Assembly: GCA_900313185.1 (NCBI GenBank)
Contig: OMQI01000108.1
Span: forward strand, 1-6,996
Length of the DNA: 6,996 nucleotides
DNA from: an uncultured Rhodospirillaceae bacterium
GTDB lineage: Bacteria > Pseudomonadota > Alphaproteobacteria > RF32 > CAG-239
Direction of reading: 5' to 3'
Shown: positions 1-5,837 of the stretch, one piece after another
Layout: every line of letters starts with the position of its first letter
Position numbering within the stretch: position 1 is the first letter of the stretch
Notes under the pieces: generated by a model
Databases searched by the model: none
Seen by the model: the letters and a program-made list of their open reading frames with translations, nothing else
What the model was told of the DNA's origin: nothing
Position numbers and translations under genes: made by a program

Positions 1-362
1 CCCAAACCTACAACGGCAATTTTTCTACCATTCTGAGGAGTATCTGGAAATGCAATTTCACCGGCTTTGCGCATAATAAATGCCTGCACTGCGGGAATTT
101 CAATCGGCGCATCTATTTTTCCTCTGACACACGCTTTCATACAAAATTTATCCGGACAAATCAGACCGCAAACCTCTCCAAGAGGATTTTGGCACAAAAT
201 TTCATTAGTTGCTTCGGCAAAATTTCCTTTTTTTGCAAGCGCTATAAAATCACAAGGCGAACATTTAACCGGACACGCCTGCATACATGGTTTTGCCTTG
301 CATTGCAAACATTTTTCCAATTCTGCTTTAAATTGTGTTTCATTAATATACGGTTCTGACAT
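1..362 (-). CDS. PreT/DPD-type Fe-S flavin oxidoreductase, N-terminal part (partial, runs off left edge)
   Basis: This gene starts at the ATG complementary to 360-362, and 120 codons lie in the window with no stop. The N-terminus matches the two-[4Fe-4S] domain of dihydropyrimidine dehydrogenase, which is related to the glutamate synthase small subunit. The visible cysteine spacing is C18-x2-C21-x4-C26-x3-C30, then C65-x3-C69-x4-C74-x3-C78, followed by Q93 in 'VQAF'. In mammalian DPD the equivalent glutamine is an unusual cluster ligand. The segment NPLGEVCGLICP is very DPD-like. The last residues, KIAVVGLG at 114-121, open the Rossmann dinucleotide-binding fold, so the FAD/NAD(P)H half lies outside the window. 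The likely role is moving electrons from NAD(P)H through flavin to Fe-S clusters. The substrate cannot be told without the rest: pyrimidine reduction is possible, and so is a generic GltD-like partner. AAGGAG lies 13 nt and GGGAG 6 nt upstream of the ATG. C34 and C37 form an extra CxxC. The family call is firm; the substrate is open. Confidence 0.85.
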   Translation of the reverse strand, partial: MSEPYINETQFKAELEKCLQCKAKPCMQACPVKCSPCDFIALAKKGNFAEATNEILCQNPLGEVCGLICPDKFCMKACVRGKIDAPIEIPAVQAFIMRKAGEIAFPDTPQNGRKIAVVGL

Positions 363-492
363 TGATTTCTCCCATCTCCTTAAAGATAAGCACAAAATAA
401 TAAAAAAAACACCTAATATTTTTGTTTTTCCGATTGTATTTCAAAAAAAATCTTGTATTATGGGCGTAAAGTTAAGGAATATCAGAATAAAA
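363..492. promoter_or_regulatory. Divergent intergenic region with probable back-to-back promoters
   Basis: This is a 130-bp AT-rich gap between divergent genes. On the plus strand TATTAT at 456-461 is a good -10, with TTGTAT at 434-439 as a weak -35 (16-bp spacer). It would start transcription near 468, about 25 nt before the acyltransferase ATG. On the minus strand TTGAAA (complement of 439-444) with AATATT (complement of 415-420) at 18-bp spacing could drive the Fe-S oxidoreductase. The two candidates overlap, so the directions may compete. The elements were found by eye and no start site is proven. Confidence 0.35.
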
Positions 493-1236
493 ATGAAACT
501 GAAACGTTTGAAAAATCTTTTAAAAACCCCGGTTGCCGAAAAAATTGTGGGTGTTTTAGCGTATGGTTATCTTAAATTTGTCGGTTTGACAACCCGTTGG
601 CAGGTTTCAGGAGTGAAAGAAACCTATAAAATGCTTGATGAACACGGCTCAATGATTGTGGTCGGTTGGCACGGACGAACTTTGGAAATGCCCTATTTTT
701 GGAATAAATCCCGCCCGCTTAACGCTTTGGTTTCTCCGCATCGTGACGGACGGATAATCGTAAATATTTTGGAAAAATTCGGTATCGGTCACATCAGCGG
801 TTCATCAAATAAAAATCCTACGGAAGCGGCGTTTGAATTAATGAGCAATCTAAACAACGGAAACAGTATTGCCATAATTCCGGACGGCCCGTTGGGACCG
901 AGTATGCAAATGTCATTAAGTCCGTTGTTTTATGCTCAAAAAAGCGGGAAACCTATTATCGGTATTACCTACAGTATTGCCGGTTCGTATATCGTAACCA
1001 AAAGTTGGGATAATATGTTGGTGCCTCTGCCGTTTCATAAAGGCATGTATGCGATTACAGAGCCGTTTTTTGTTCCTAAAGATGCAACCAGAGAAGAATT
1101 GGAAACATATCGTAAGCAACTTGAAAGTCAATTAAATGAATTGACTTGGGAACTGGATAAAAAAATGGGCTTACCTTTCATTCCGCAGGGAACGGTGGCA
1201 AAAAAATATAAAAAGAATATACCAGAAATAAAATGA
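493..1236 (+). CDS. DUF374 lysophospholipid acyltransferase-like protein (probable lipid A acyltransferase)
   Basis: This is a 247-residue protein of the DUF374 family, a branch of the lysophospholipid/lipid A acyltransferases. Visible motifs are WHGR at 59-62, SPHRDG at 81-86, GSS at 103-105, PDGPLGP at 130-136 and SWDNMLVPLPF at 171-181. H60 with E65 fits the HX4(D/E) spacing used by late lipid A acyltransferases, though its catalytic role here is inferred. A hydrophobic stretch near 17-32 probably associates with the membrane. The frame is open back to 67, but that extension is antisense to the divergent oxidoreductase and is not protein-like for this family. The ATG at 493 gives the normal family length and follows AAGGA at 474-478, a rather long 14-nt spacing; ATG 460 lacks a ribosome binding site and lies in the probable -10. 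The helicobacter enzyme LpxJ, to my knowledge a relative, acylates lipid A. Position ahead of waaA and lpxK supports a lipid A role; the acyl donor and the acylated position are unknown. Confidence 0.85.
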   Translation: MKLKRLKNLLKTPVAEKIVGVLAYGYLKFVGLTTRWQVSGVKETYKMLDEHGSMIVVGWHGRTLEMPYFWNKSRPLNALVSPHRDGRIIVNILEKFGIGHISGSSNKNPTEAAFELMSNLNNGNSIAIIPDGPLGPSMQMSLSPLFYAQKSGKPIIGITYSIAGSYIVTKSWDNMLVPLPFHKGMYAITEPFFVPKDATREELETYRKQLESQLNELTWELDKKMGLPFIPQGTVAKKYKKNIPEIK

Positions 1237-1240
1237 GGAA
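1235..1240 (+). promoter_or_regulatory. Shine-Dalgarno of waaA overlapping the upstream stop codon
   Basis: GAGGAA sits 6 nt before the waaA ATG at 1247 and overlaps the TGA stop (1234-1236) of the acyltransferase gene. It fixes the waaA start. It also suggests translational coupling, because ribosomes terminating on the first gene are already at the second gene's binding site. Confidence 0.75.
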
Positions 1241-1246
1241 ATACAA

Positions 1247-2524
1247 ATGTTTATAGGTATTTACAACACCATAGTCCGTATTATGTATCCGATTGCCATC
1301 AGACGTTATATCGAAAAACGCAAAAAAATCGGCAAAGAAGATATTAAAAGGTTTAATGAACGTATCGGGCGCCCGAACAAAGAACGCCCTGAAGGAACTT
1401 TGATTTGGCTGCACGGAGCTTCGGTTGGCGAATCCATATCTATGTTGCCGTTGATTAACCGCTTGTTGGAACTTTATCCGCAAGCACACGTTATGGTAAC
1501 CACCGGCACCACCACCTCGGCGGAAGTTATGGCCAAACGCTTACCTGAGCGTGCATTCCATCAATATTTGCCGATTGACAATCCGGTTTTTGCCACCCGT
1601 TTTGTGCGCTATTGGCAACCGAATATAGCCTTATGGTTTGAATCCGAATTTTGGCCGGCAATGCTCTCGGCTATCAAACGCAAAAATATTCCGCTCATTT
1701 TGATAAACGGGCGTATTTCCAATAAATCTTTCAAACGTTGGCAACAATTTGATTATATCGTTAAAGAAATTTTGAATTGCTTCACGGCCTGTTTGGGACA
1801 ATCGGAAGAAGATGCCTATCGTTTACGGGTATTGGGCGCCAAAGACGCTATGTGTTTGGGAAATTTGAAATACGCCGGACTGCCTATTCCGGTTGATCAG
1901 GATAAGAAAGCCGAGATTTTAGAACAAATCGGCAAGCGCCCTGTATGGTTGGCGAGTTCAACCCATAACGACGAGGAATTTAAAATCGGTCGTTTTCTGA
2001 AAGACTTACAAAGCAAGCATAAAGGTTTACTTACTCTGATTGCTCCTCGGCACCCACACCGTGGACCGGAAATCAAAGAAAAACTTGAAGCAGATTTCGG
2101 GCTGAAAGTTTCGCTCCGTTCTGCCGGCGAAAAAATTGCTCCGGATACCGATGTTTATGTTGCAGATACTATCGGCGAATTGGGAATCTGGTATGAGATT
2201 GCTCCGATTGTGTTTATCGGCGGTTCGCTTATTCCGCACGGCGGCCAGAACTTTATGGAACCTTCACGTTGCCGTGATGCGGTGATTGTCGGCCCGCATA
2301 TGCACAATTTCACCGATGCAATGAATAGAGCCAAACATGCCGACGGTATTATTCAGGTAAATGATGTGTTGGAATTGACTGATATGGTTGACCAGTTGCT
2401 TTCCAACAAAGATTTATTGGAAGCCAAACGCAGCTTGGCATATAATTGGGCAACCAGCGAAGCCAAAGTTTTGGACGGTATTGTGGAAAAAATTCAGGGA
2501 TATTTGGTAAATGAAGACTCCTAA
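1247..2524 (+). CDS. waaA: 3-deoxy-D-manno-octulosonic acid (Kdo) transferase
   Basis: WaaA (KdtA) transfers Kdo from CMP-Kdo to the lipid A precursor at the inner face of the cytoplasmic membrane. At 425 residues it has the usual family length. A hydrophobic N-terminus (about 3-18) is the expected membrane anchor. The acceptor domain shows HGASVGE at 56-62, with E62 in the place of the family's catalytic glutamate, TTGTTTSAE at 85-93, LWFESEFWP at 129-137 and LINGRIS at 152-158. The C-terminal GT-B donor domain shows ASSTHNDEE at 236-244, APRHPHR at 266-272, the stretch VADTIGELG at 305-313, and GGQNFMEPS at 332-340. The last corresponds to the GGHNPLEP-type donor-binding loop, with Q and F replacing the more usual H and P. 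It starts 10 nt after the DUF374 gene and its last 14 nt overlap lpxK. Whether it adds one Kdo or two cannot be read from sequence. The identification is secure. Confidence 0.97.
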   Translation: MFIGIYNTIVRIMYPIAIRRYIEKRKKIGKEDIKRFNERIGRPNKERPEGTLIWLHGASVGESISMLPLINRLLELYPQAHVMVTTGTTTSAEVMAKRLPERAFHQYLPIDNPVFATRFVRYWQPNIALWFESEFWPAMLSAIKRKNIPLILINGRISNKSFKRWQQFDYIVKEILNCFTACLGQSEEDAYRLRVLGAKDAMCLGNLKYAGLPIPVDQDKKAEILEQIGKRPVWLASSTHNDEEFKIGRFLKDLQSKHKGLLTLIAPRHPHRGPEIKEKLEADFGLKVSLRSAGEKIAPDTDVYVADTIGELGIWYEIAPIVFIGGSLIPHGGQNFMEPSRCRDAVIVGPHMHNFTDAMNRAKHADGIIQVNDVLELTDMVDQLLSNKDLLEAKRSLAYNWATSEAKVLDGIVEKIQGYLVNEDS

Positions 2525-3467
2525 GTATTGGCAATCTAATTCTTTTACTTCAAAAATACTCAGTCCTCTGGGATTTTTGTACGGCTTCATGACACAATTG
2601 CGTTTAAAATTGAAATCACCGCACAAAGTATCAATTCCGGTCGTTTGTATCGGGAATATTACCGCCGGAGGAACCGGTAAAACTCCGGTTTCCATTTCTA
2701 TTGCCAAACTATTGGCAACCGAAATGTATCACCCGTTTTTTGTTTCACGTGGTTACGGCGGAAAATTGCAAGATGTCATTGTCAATAACAAAAAGCACAC
2801 CGCCAAAGATGTCGGAGACGAACCTTTGTTACTTTCTAAACAAGCTCCGGTAGTGGTCAACGCCAATCGTTATGCGGCAGCCCAAAAAGCGGTTGAACAA
2901 GGTGCTGATATAATCATTATGGACGATGGTTTTCAAAATCCGAGTTTGCATAAAGATTTATCTTTTTTGGTGTTTGACGGCAATTACGGTATCGGCAACG
3001 GTAAAATCATACCGTCCGGACCTTTGCGTGAAACACTTGAAAACGGAATCAAACGTGCCGACGCCATAATTATTTTGGGAAAAGATAAGCACGATTTAGC
3101 TAAACGTTGCGGATTACCGGCATTCTTCGGGCATACCGAGGCCGTGCAGACAACCATTAACAATCAAGATGTTGTAGCATTTGCCGGAATCGGCCATCCG
3201 CAAAAATTTTATCATACCCTCAAGCAACAAGGCTTTAATGTGGTAAAAACCATAGATTTTCCGGACCATCATTTCTATACTCGAGAGGAATTGGAAAATA
3301 TCATAAATGAGGCAAAAAAATTAAATGCCCAAATCTACACAACCAGCAAAGATTTTGTAAAAATTCCGCCTTTATATTCGCAAGATATTAATGTGTTGGA
3401 AGTTGCCGTGGTGTGGGATAATCCGGAAGAATTAATATCCTTTATCAAGCAAAAAACCAAACAATAA
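2511..3467 (+). CDS. lpxK: Tetraacyldisaccharide 4'-kinase
   Basis: LpxK phosphorylates the 4' position of the tetraacyl disaccharide to make lipid IVA, the acceptor used by WaaA, at the cytoplasmic side of the inner membrane. The 318-residue protein has the usual length. An amphipathic or hydrophobic N-terminus (about 14-28, with SPLGFLYG at 18-25) is characteristic. The P-loop GNITAGGTGKTP is at 48-59, SRGYGG at 79-84, VGDEPLLL at 101-108, the acidic catalytic segment MDDGFQN at 137-143, GIGNGKIIPSGPLRE at 160-174, FAGIGHPQKFY at 224-234, FPDHHFYTREEL at 250-261 and TTSKDFVKIP at 277-286. Its ATG lies inside the end of waaA in another frame (14-nt overlap). Only a distant AGGGA, about 12-14 nt upstream, could act as a ribosome binding site, so coupling to waaA translation is likely. 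It is the last gene of the operon, and no convincing terminator follows. Confidence 0.97.
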   Translation: MKTPKYWQSNSFTSKILSPLGFLYGFMTQLRLKLKSPHKVSIPVVCIGNITAGGTGKTPVSISIAKLLATEMYHPFFVSRGYGGKLQDVIVNNKKHTAKDVGDEPLLLSKQAPVVVNANRYAAAQKAVEQGADIIIMDDGFQNPSLHKDLSFLVFDGNYGIGNGKIIPSGPLRETLENGIKRADAIIILGKDKHDLAKRCGLPAFFGHTEAVQTTINNQDVVAFAGIGHPQKFYHTLKQQGFNVVKTIDFPDHHFYTREELENIINEAKKLNAQIYTTSKDFVKIPPLYSQDINVLEVAVVWDNPEELISFIKQKTKQ

Positions 3468-3498
3468 TCATTTACAAACTACTTTTTTTATGCTTAAA

Positions 3499-3527
3499 TA
3501 GACTAAATTTATATTTTAATGTCTAAT
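3499..3527 (+). promoter_or_regulatory. Candidate promoter of the acidic-protein gene
   Basis: TAGACT at 3499-3504 (four of six consensus -35 bases) and TCTAAT at 3522-3527 (five of six consensus -10 bases) are separated by 17 bp. Initiation would fall near 3534, leaving a leader of only about 11 nt before the ATG at 3545. The 77-bp gap from lpxK is strongly AT-rich, so a chance match is possible. Confidence 0.35.
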
Positions 3528-3544
3528 TTTTAATACAATTATAT

Positions 3545-4837
3545 ATGGATAAGAGAAAACAAAAGCTCCGTGAGTATCTGGACGAGCAGGATTTGTCGTG
3601 GCAAATTTTGTTCGGTCTGTTCTATCTCAATCATTTGGGATTGATTAAAAAGGAATTTGAGTTTGACATTCGTGATGCCGTGAAGTTTGCCAATGACGAA
3701 CAGGATTTTGAAACTATCGATGAAATCATCAATTATTTGAATTTTCACGAAGATGAAATTGCCGAGACATTGCAAAAGCTGCGCTTTAAGCCGATACCTT
3801 GGCAATATGATTTGGTTGAAAAAGTTTCAGAAATTTCCGGTTTTAACATTACGCAAACACTCGACAAAGACGCTTTGGCTACTGCCTACGGCTATGCGTT
3901 GCTGATGCCCGAAATCGATTTAAACAAGCTGTGCTCCGATTTGGATAATAAGTATGTAATGCTGTTTCATTCGGCCGGTGCCAAGATGCAAAAGTTAAAA
4001 AGAAATTTTGTATTGGCATTGGATTGTATGTTGTGGCCGGAAGAAAACGCCGACAAGCTCAATTTCCGAGAGTTGCTTAATCTCTATGTTCCTCGTGCCG
4101 GAATCGAAGAGGTCATAAAGGTTTACAAACACGCCTTATCGCCTGATGTCAAGCTTACGCCGGATGAACGAGCCTGCCTTGCATTTGCTTATTACTCCCC
4201 GTTCTTTTATGACGAGGTAAATGTTGCGCACGGTGCAATGCCGAAAGGTTCCGTTTTTTTCTGTGCCGAAACTCGTTTACAGGAAGATAAAGACTTCTTT
4301 GCTCGTCATCGCTACTTCTTTGAAGATGATGATGACAACGGTTACGACGACGATGATGATGACGACGGTGATGATGATTACGACGACAACGCCGAAGATT
4401 TCAACGATGAGAAAGAAAGTGCCGATTTTGGAGAGTTAATAGATGATGATATTGTCTTCAAAGACTCCGCACCTTTCAACCATATCGCCGTATACATCGA
4501 CCCGCTGCAACGTTGCGTGATTGATTCGATGATTTGTGACGACGCATACGCTAATGTGTATATTGAAAAGCTTTCAATGGAACGCATTAACAATTCTTTG
4601 CCCGATTTCATTCGTTACCATAAAGGGTGCTTATATACGGTAGAATTTGTGGACAGCACAAAAGATTTGGACGTGGCTCAAAAGCTGAACTACCATATCA
4701 GTGCTTATGAAAAAGAAATAAAACGTCTGAACGAAGAATTGAGCCAAGATAATCTCACCAAAGATTCGCAATCAAAATTGGAAAGCAAGTTACATGTCGT
4801 TGAGGAACAGTTAAGCGATTGTTACTTTATCTCTTAA
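3545..4837 (+). CDS. Unrecognised acidic protein with aspartate-rich tract and C-terminal coiled coil
   Basis: I do not recognise a family for this 430-residue protein. It has no signal peptide and no clear membrane segment, so it is probably cytoplasmic. Residues 1-255 look like a globular, mostly helical region with many aromatic and charged residues, for example around 18-32, 111-125 and 206-222. Residues 260-303 form an extremely acidic low-complexity tract dominated by Asp, with runs of four and seven Asp interrupted by Gly, Tyr and Asn. A second ordered-looking part spans about 305-372. Residues 377-425 alternate charged and hydrophobic residues in a coiled-coil-like pattern. The ATG follows an AT-rich leader with no Shine-Dalgarno. 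AAG lysine codons look more frequent than in lpxK next door, which may hint at a different history. The gene is co-directional with lpxK but probably has its own promoter, and it ends in the shared hairpin at 4836-4877. It is clearly a real ORF; the function is unknown. The acidic tract could bind metal or basic proteins, but this is speculation. Confidence 0.8.
   Translation: MDKRKQKLREYLDEQDLSWQILFGLFYLNHLGLIKKEFEFDIRDAVKFANDEQDFETIDEIINYLNFHEDEIAETLQKLRFKPIPWQYDLVEKVSEISGFNITQTLDKDALATAYGYALLMPEIDLNKLCSDLDNKYVMLFHSAGAKMQKLKRNFVLALDCMLWPEENADKLNFRELLNLYVPRAGIEEVIKVYKHALSPDVKLTPDERACLAFAYYSPFFYDEVNVAHGAMPKGSVFFCAETRLQEDKDFFARHRYFFEDDDDNGYDDDDDDDGDDDYDDNAEDFNDEKESADFGELIDDDIVFKDSAPFNHIAVYIDPLQRCVIDSMICDDAYANVYIEKLSMERINNSLPDFIRYHKGCLYTVEFVDSTKDLDVAQKLNYHISAYEKEIKRLNEELSQDNLTKDSQSKLESKLHVVEEQLSDCYFIS
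4322..4390 (+). repeat. GAT/GAC trinucleotide tract encoding poly-aspartate
   Basis: This in-frame run of mostly GAT and GAC codons encodes residues 260-282 of the acidic protein. GAT and GAC are mixed and broken by AAC, GGT and TAC codons. Length change by whole repeat units would keep the frame. Confidence 0.85.
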
Positions 4838-4877
4838 CAAAAAACCGCAGAGTGCATAAGCTCTGCGGTTTTTTGTT
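4836..4877. terminator. Bidirectional rho-independent terminator shared by convergent genes
   Basis: A perfect 17-bp inverted repeat pairs 4836-4852 with 4861-4877 around an 8-nt loop (tgcataag). The GC-rich core CCGCAGAG/CTCTGCGG is flanked by six A on one side and six T on the other, so each strand gives a stem followed by a U run. It overlaps the TAA of the plus-strand acidic-protein gene (4835-4837) and touches the TAA of the minus-strand membrane-protein gene (complement of 4877-4879). It therefore ends both transcripts. Confidence 0.92.
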
Positions 4878-5734
4878 TATAATAAAGCTACCGGATGCAA
4901 CAAATCTTCAGTGCTGTAGAACAGCGCATACTTAGATTTGTAGAACTCGATAAGCTCTTTGGCATCAGCCATTTGAAAGAGTTTGTTCTCGGCTTTTTCG
5001 CTGTAGAAAGCTCCTCGCTCGATATACATTTTCACCCATTCTTTGGCATCGGGCATAGTAAAGAGCTTGAGCTCGGCACGTTCGCACATCTGAGAACAAC
5101 TGCAGTAGAGAGCTATGATTTCCTTAGCATCGGGACGATTAAAGAGTTCCATCTCCTGCTCATCCCAAAGATCATAACACTTGAAATACTCACCCCACAA
5201 ATCTTTGAAGCGTCTGTCTTTCAGGAATTTATTTTCAACCGGTTTCCAAAAGCGGGACTGTTGAATATATTTTCCTACAAGATTTTCCGCATCAGAGAAT
5301 TGCAGCATTCTCTCTTCATACTCCTGATCCAAGGGACGTCCTAACTTCACCATTCGACGAATATATGCGTCAGGATCGGAGTTACGCAGGTCCTCAAGCT
5401 CGATATTGAGCTTCGAAGCCTTGTCGGCAGCAACAATACTGATTAGCCAGCAAATAAGCGCCCCGACAATAGCATTATACCAATACTGCGAAGCAACGAG
5501 CCAGAACACCACCGCTATGACAGCTGTCGATACAAAAGCGCACCATTTCAGCACATTCAACTGCTTACGAGTACGAACAGCGCAGGACAACAGCCAAGCT
5601 AAGCATACATTCACCAGAAAACCTCCGGCTAAACCCAAACCGAACCCCTTTGCATTCAAACAAAGTACCAATGTCCACACGGCAAAAACCATCTCGCTGA
5701 GATGCCTCTTGCAAAAAGCAAAAAACTTTTTCAT
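4877..5734 (-). CDS. Unrecognised membrane protein with five tandem 27-28-residue repeats
   Basis: This 285-residue protein is of no family I can name. The N-terminal part has four hydrophobic segments at about 13-28, 31-52, 64-82 and 84-103, consistent with a four-helix inner-membrane domain. Its positive residues (K2, K3, K9, R10, then R54, R56, K57) suggest that both ends face the cytoplasm. A charged linker (104-136) leads to five tandem repeats at 137-163, 164-190, 191-217, 218-244 and 245-272. The repeat pattern is roughly E-x-x-L-F-x-x-x-D-A-K-E-h-h-x-x-Y, best kept in repeats 3-5 and looser in 1-2, and probably forms a cytoplasmic helical solenoid. The ATG (complement of 5732-5734) is the only usable start before an in-frame stop upstream. 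No Shine-Dalgarno is close to it; an AAGGA lies about 33 nt away. Transcription probably starts from the promoter at 5787-5815 and ends at the shared hairpin. The topology suggests a membrane-anchored protein-interaction module; this is inference. Confidence 0.82.
   Translation of the reverse strand: MKKFFAFCKRHLSEMVFAVWTLVLCLNAKGFGLGLAGGFLVNVCLAWLLSCAVRTRKQLNVLKWCAFVSTAVIAVVFWLVASQYWYNAIVGALICWLISIVAADKASKLNIELEDLRNSDPDAYIRRMVKLGRPLDQEYEERMLQFSDAENLVGKYIQQSRFWKPVENKFLKDRRFKDLWGEYFKCYDLWDEQEMELFNRPDAKEIIALYCSCSQMCERAELKLFTMPDAKEWVKMYIERGAFYSEKAENKLFQMADAKELIEFYKSKYALFYSTEDLLHPVALL
4919..5326 (-). repeat. Five tandem coding repeats of 81-84 bp
   Basis: This region encodes residues 137-272 of the membrane protein. 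Aligned positions L152, L179, I206, W233 and L261 give spacings of 27, 27, 27 and 28 residues. At DNA level the last three units still resemble each other: the plus-strand words ggcatc at 4961, ggcatc at 5045 and agcatc at 5126 lie 84 and 81 bp apart, each followed by a similar aaagag segment. The first two units have diverged at DNA level. Confidence 0.85.
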
Positions 5735-5786
5735 CTGATAAAAATATTTAGTTAATAGTAATCTTAATCCTTCTTATTACGTGGAA

Positions 5787-5815
5787 AATATAGACAAAAA
5801 TAAAAACAAAGTCAA
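5787..5815 (-). promoter_or_regulatory. Near-consensus sigma-70-type promoter for the repeat membrane protein
   Basis: Read on the minus strand, TTGACT (complement of 5810-5815, five of six -35 bases) is followed after 17 bp by TATATT (complement of 5787-5792, five of six -10 bases). Initiation would fall near 5780, giving a leader of about 46 nt. It lies just 23 nt past the RNase J stop, so the membrane-protein gene can be expressed separately from RNase J. No clear hairpin terminator separates the two, so some read-through is possible. Confidence 0.7.
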
Positions 5816-5837
5816 CAAAAAAGAAAGACTTGTTTTT

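Noticed and set aside
67..492. Open plus-strand frame forming an N-terminal extension of the acyltransferase
   Set aside because: It is antisense to the oxidoreductase coding region, then passes through the promoter-like AT-rich gap. The family begins near the ATG at 493.
3447..3495. Possible hairpin after lpxK (AAGCA plus A run against T run plus TGCTT)
   Set aside because: The stem is almost all A-T, has a bulge and a loop of roughly 30 nt, and lacks a GC core, so it is not a convincing terminator.
3500..3525. Imperfect inverted repeat AGACTAAA...TTTAATGTCT before the acidic-protein gene
   Set aside because: It needs a 2-nt bulge and sits in very AT-rich DNA. It overlaps the candidate promoter and could be chance, so it was not called an operator.
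4221..4439. A 72-codon plus-strand ORF rich in Thr and Met runs
   Set aside because: It is a frame-shifted reading of the GAT/GAC aspartate tract; the low-complexity composition is explained by that tract.
4895..5738. Plus-strand open frames of 149 and 110 codons
   Set aside because: They are antisense shadows of the membrane-protein gene, whose tandem repeats, membrane segments, promoter and terminator support the minus strand.
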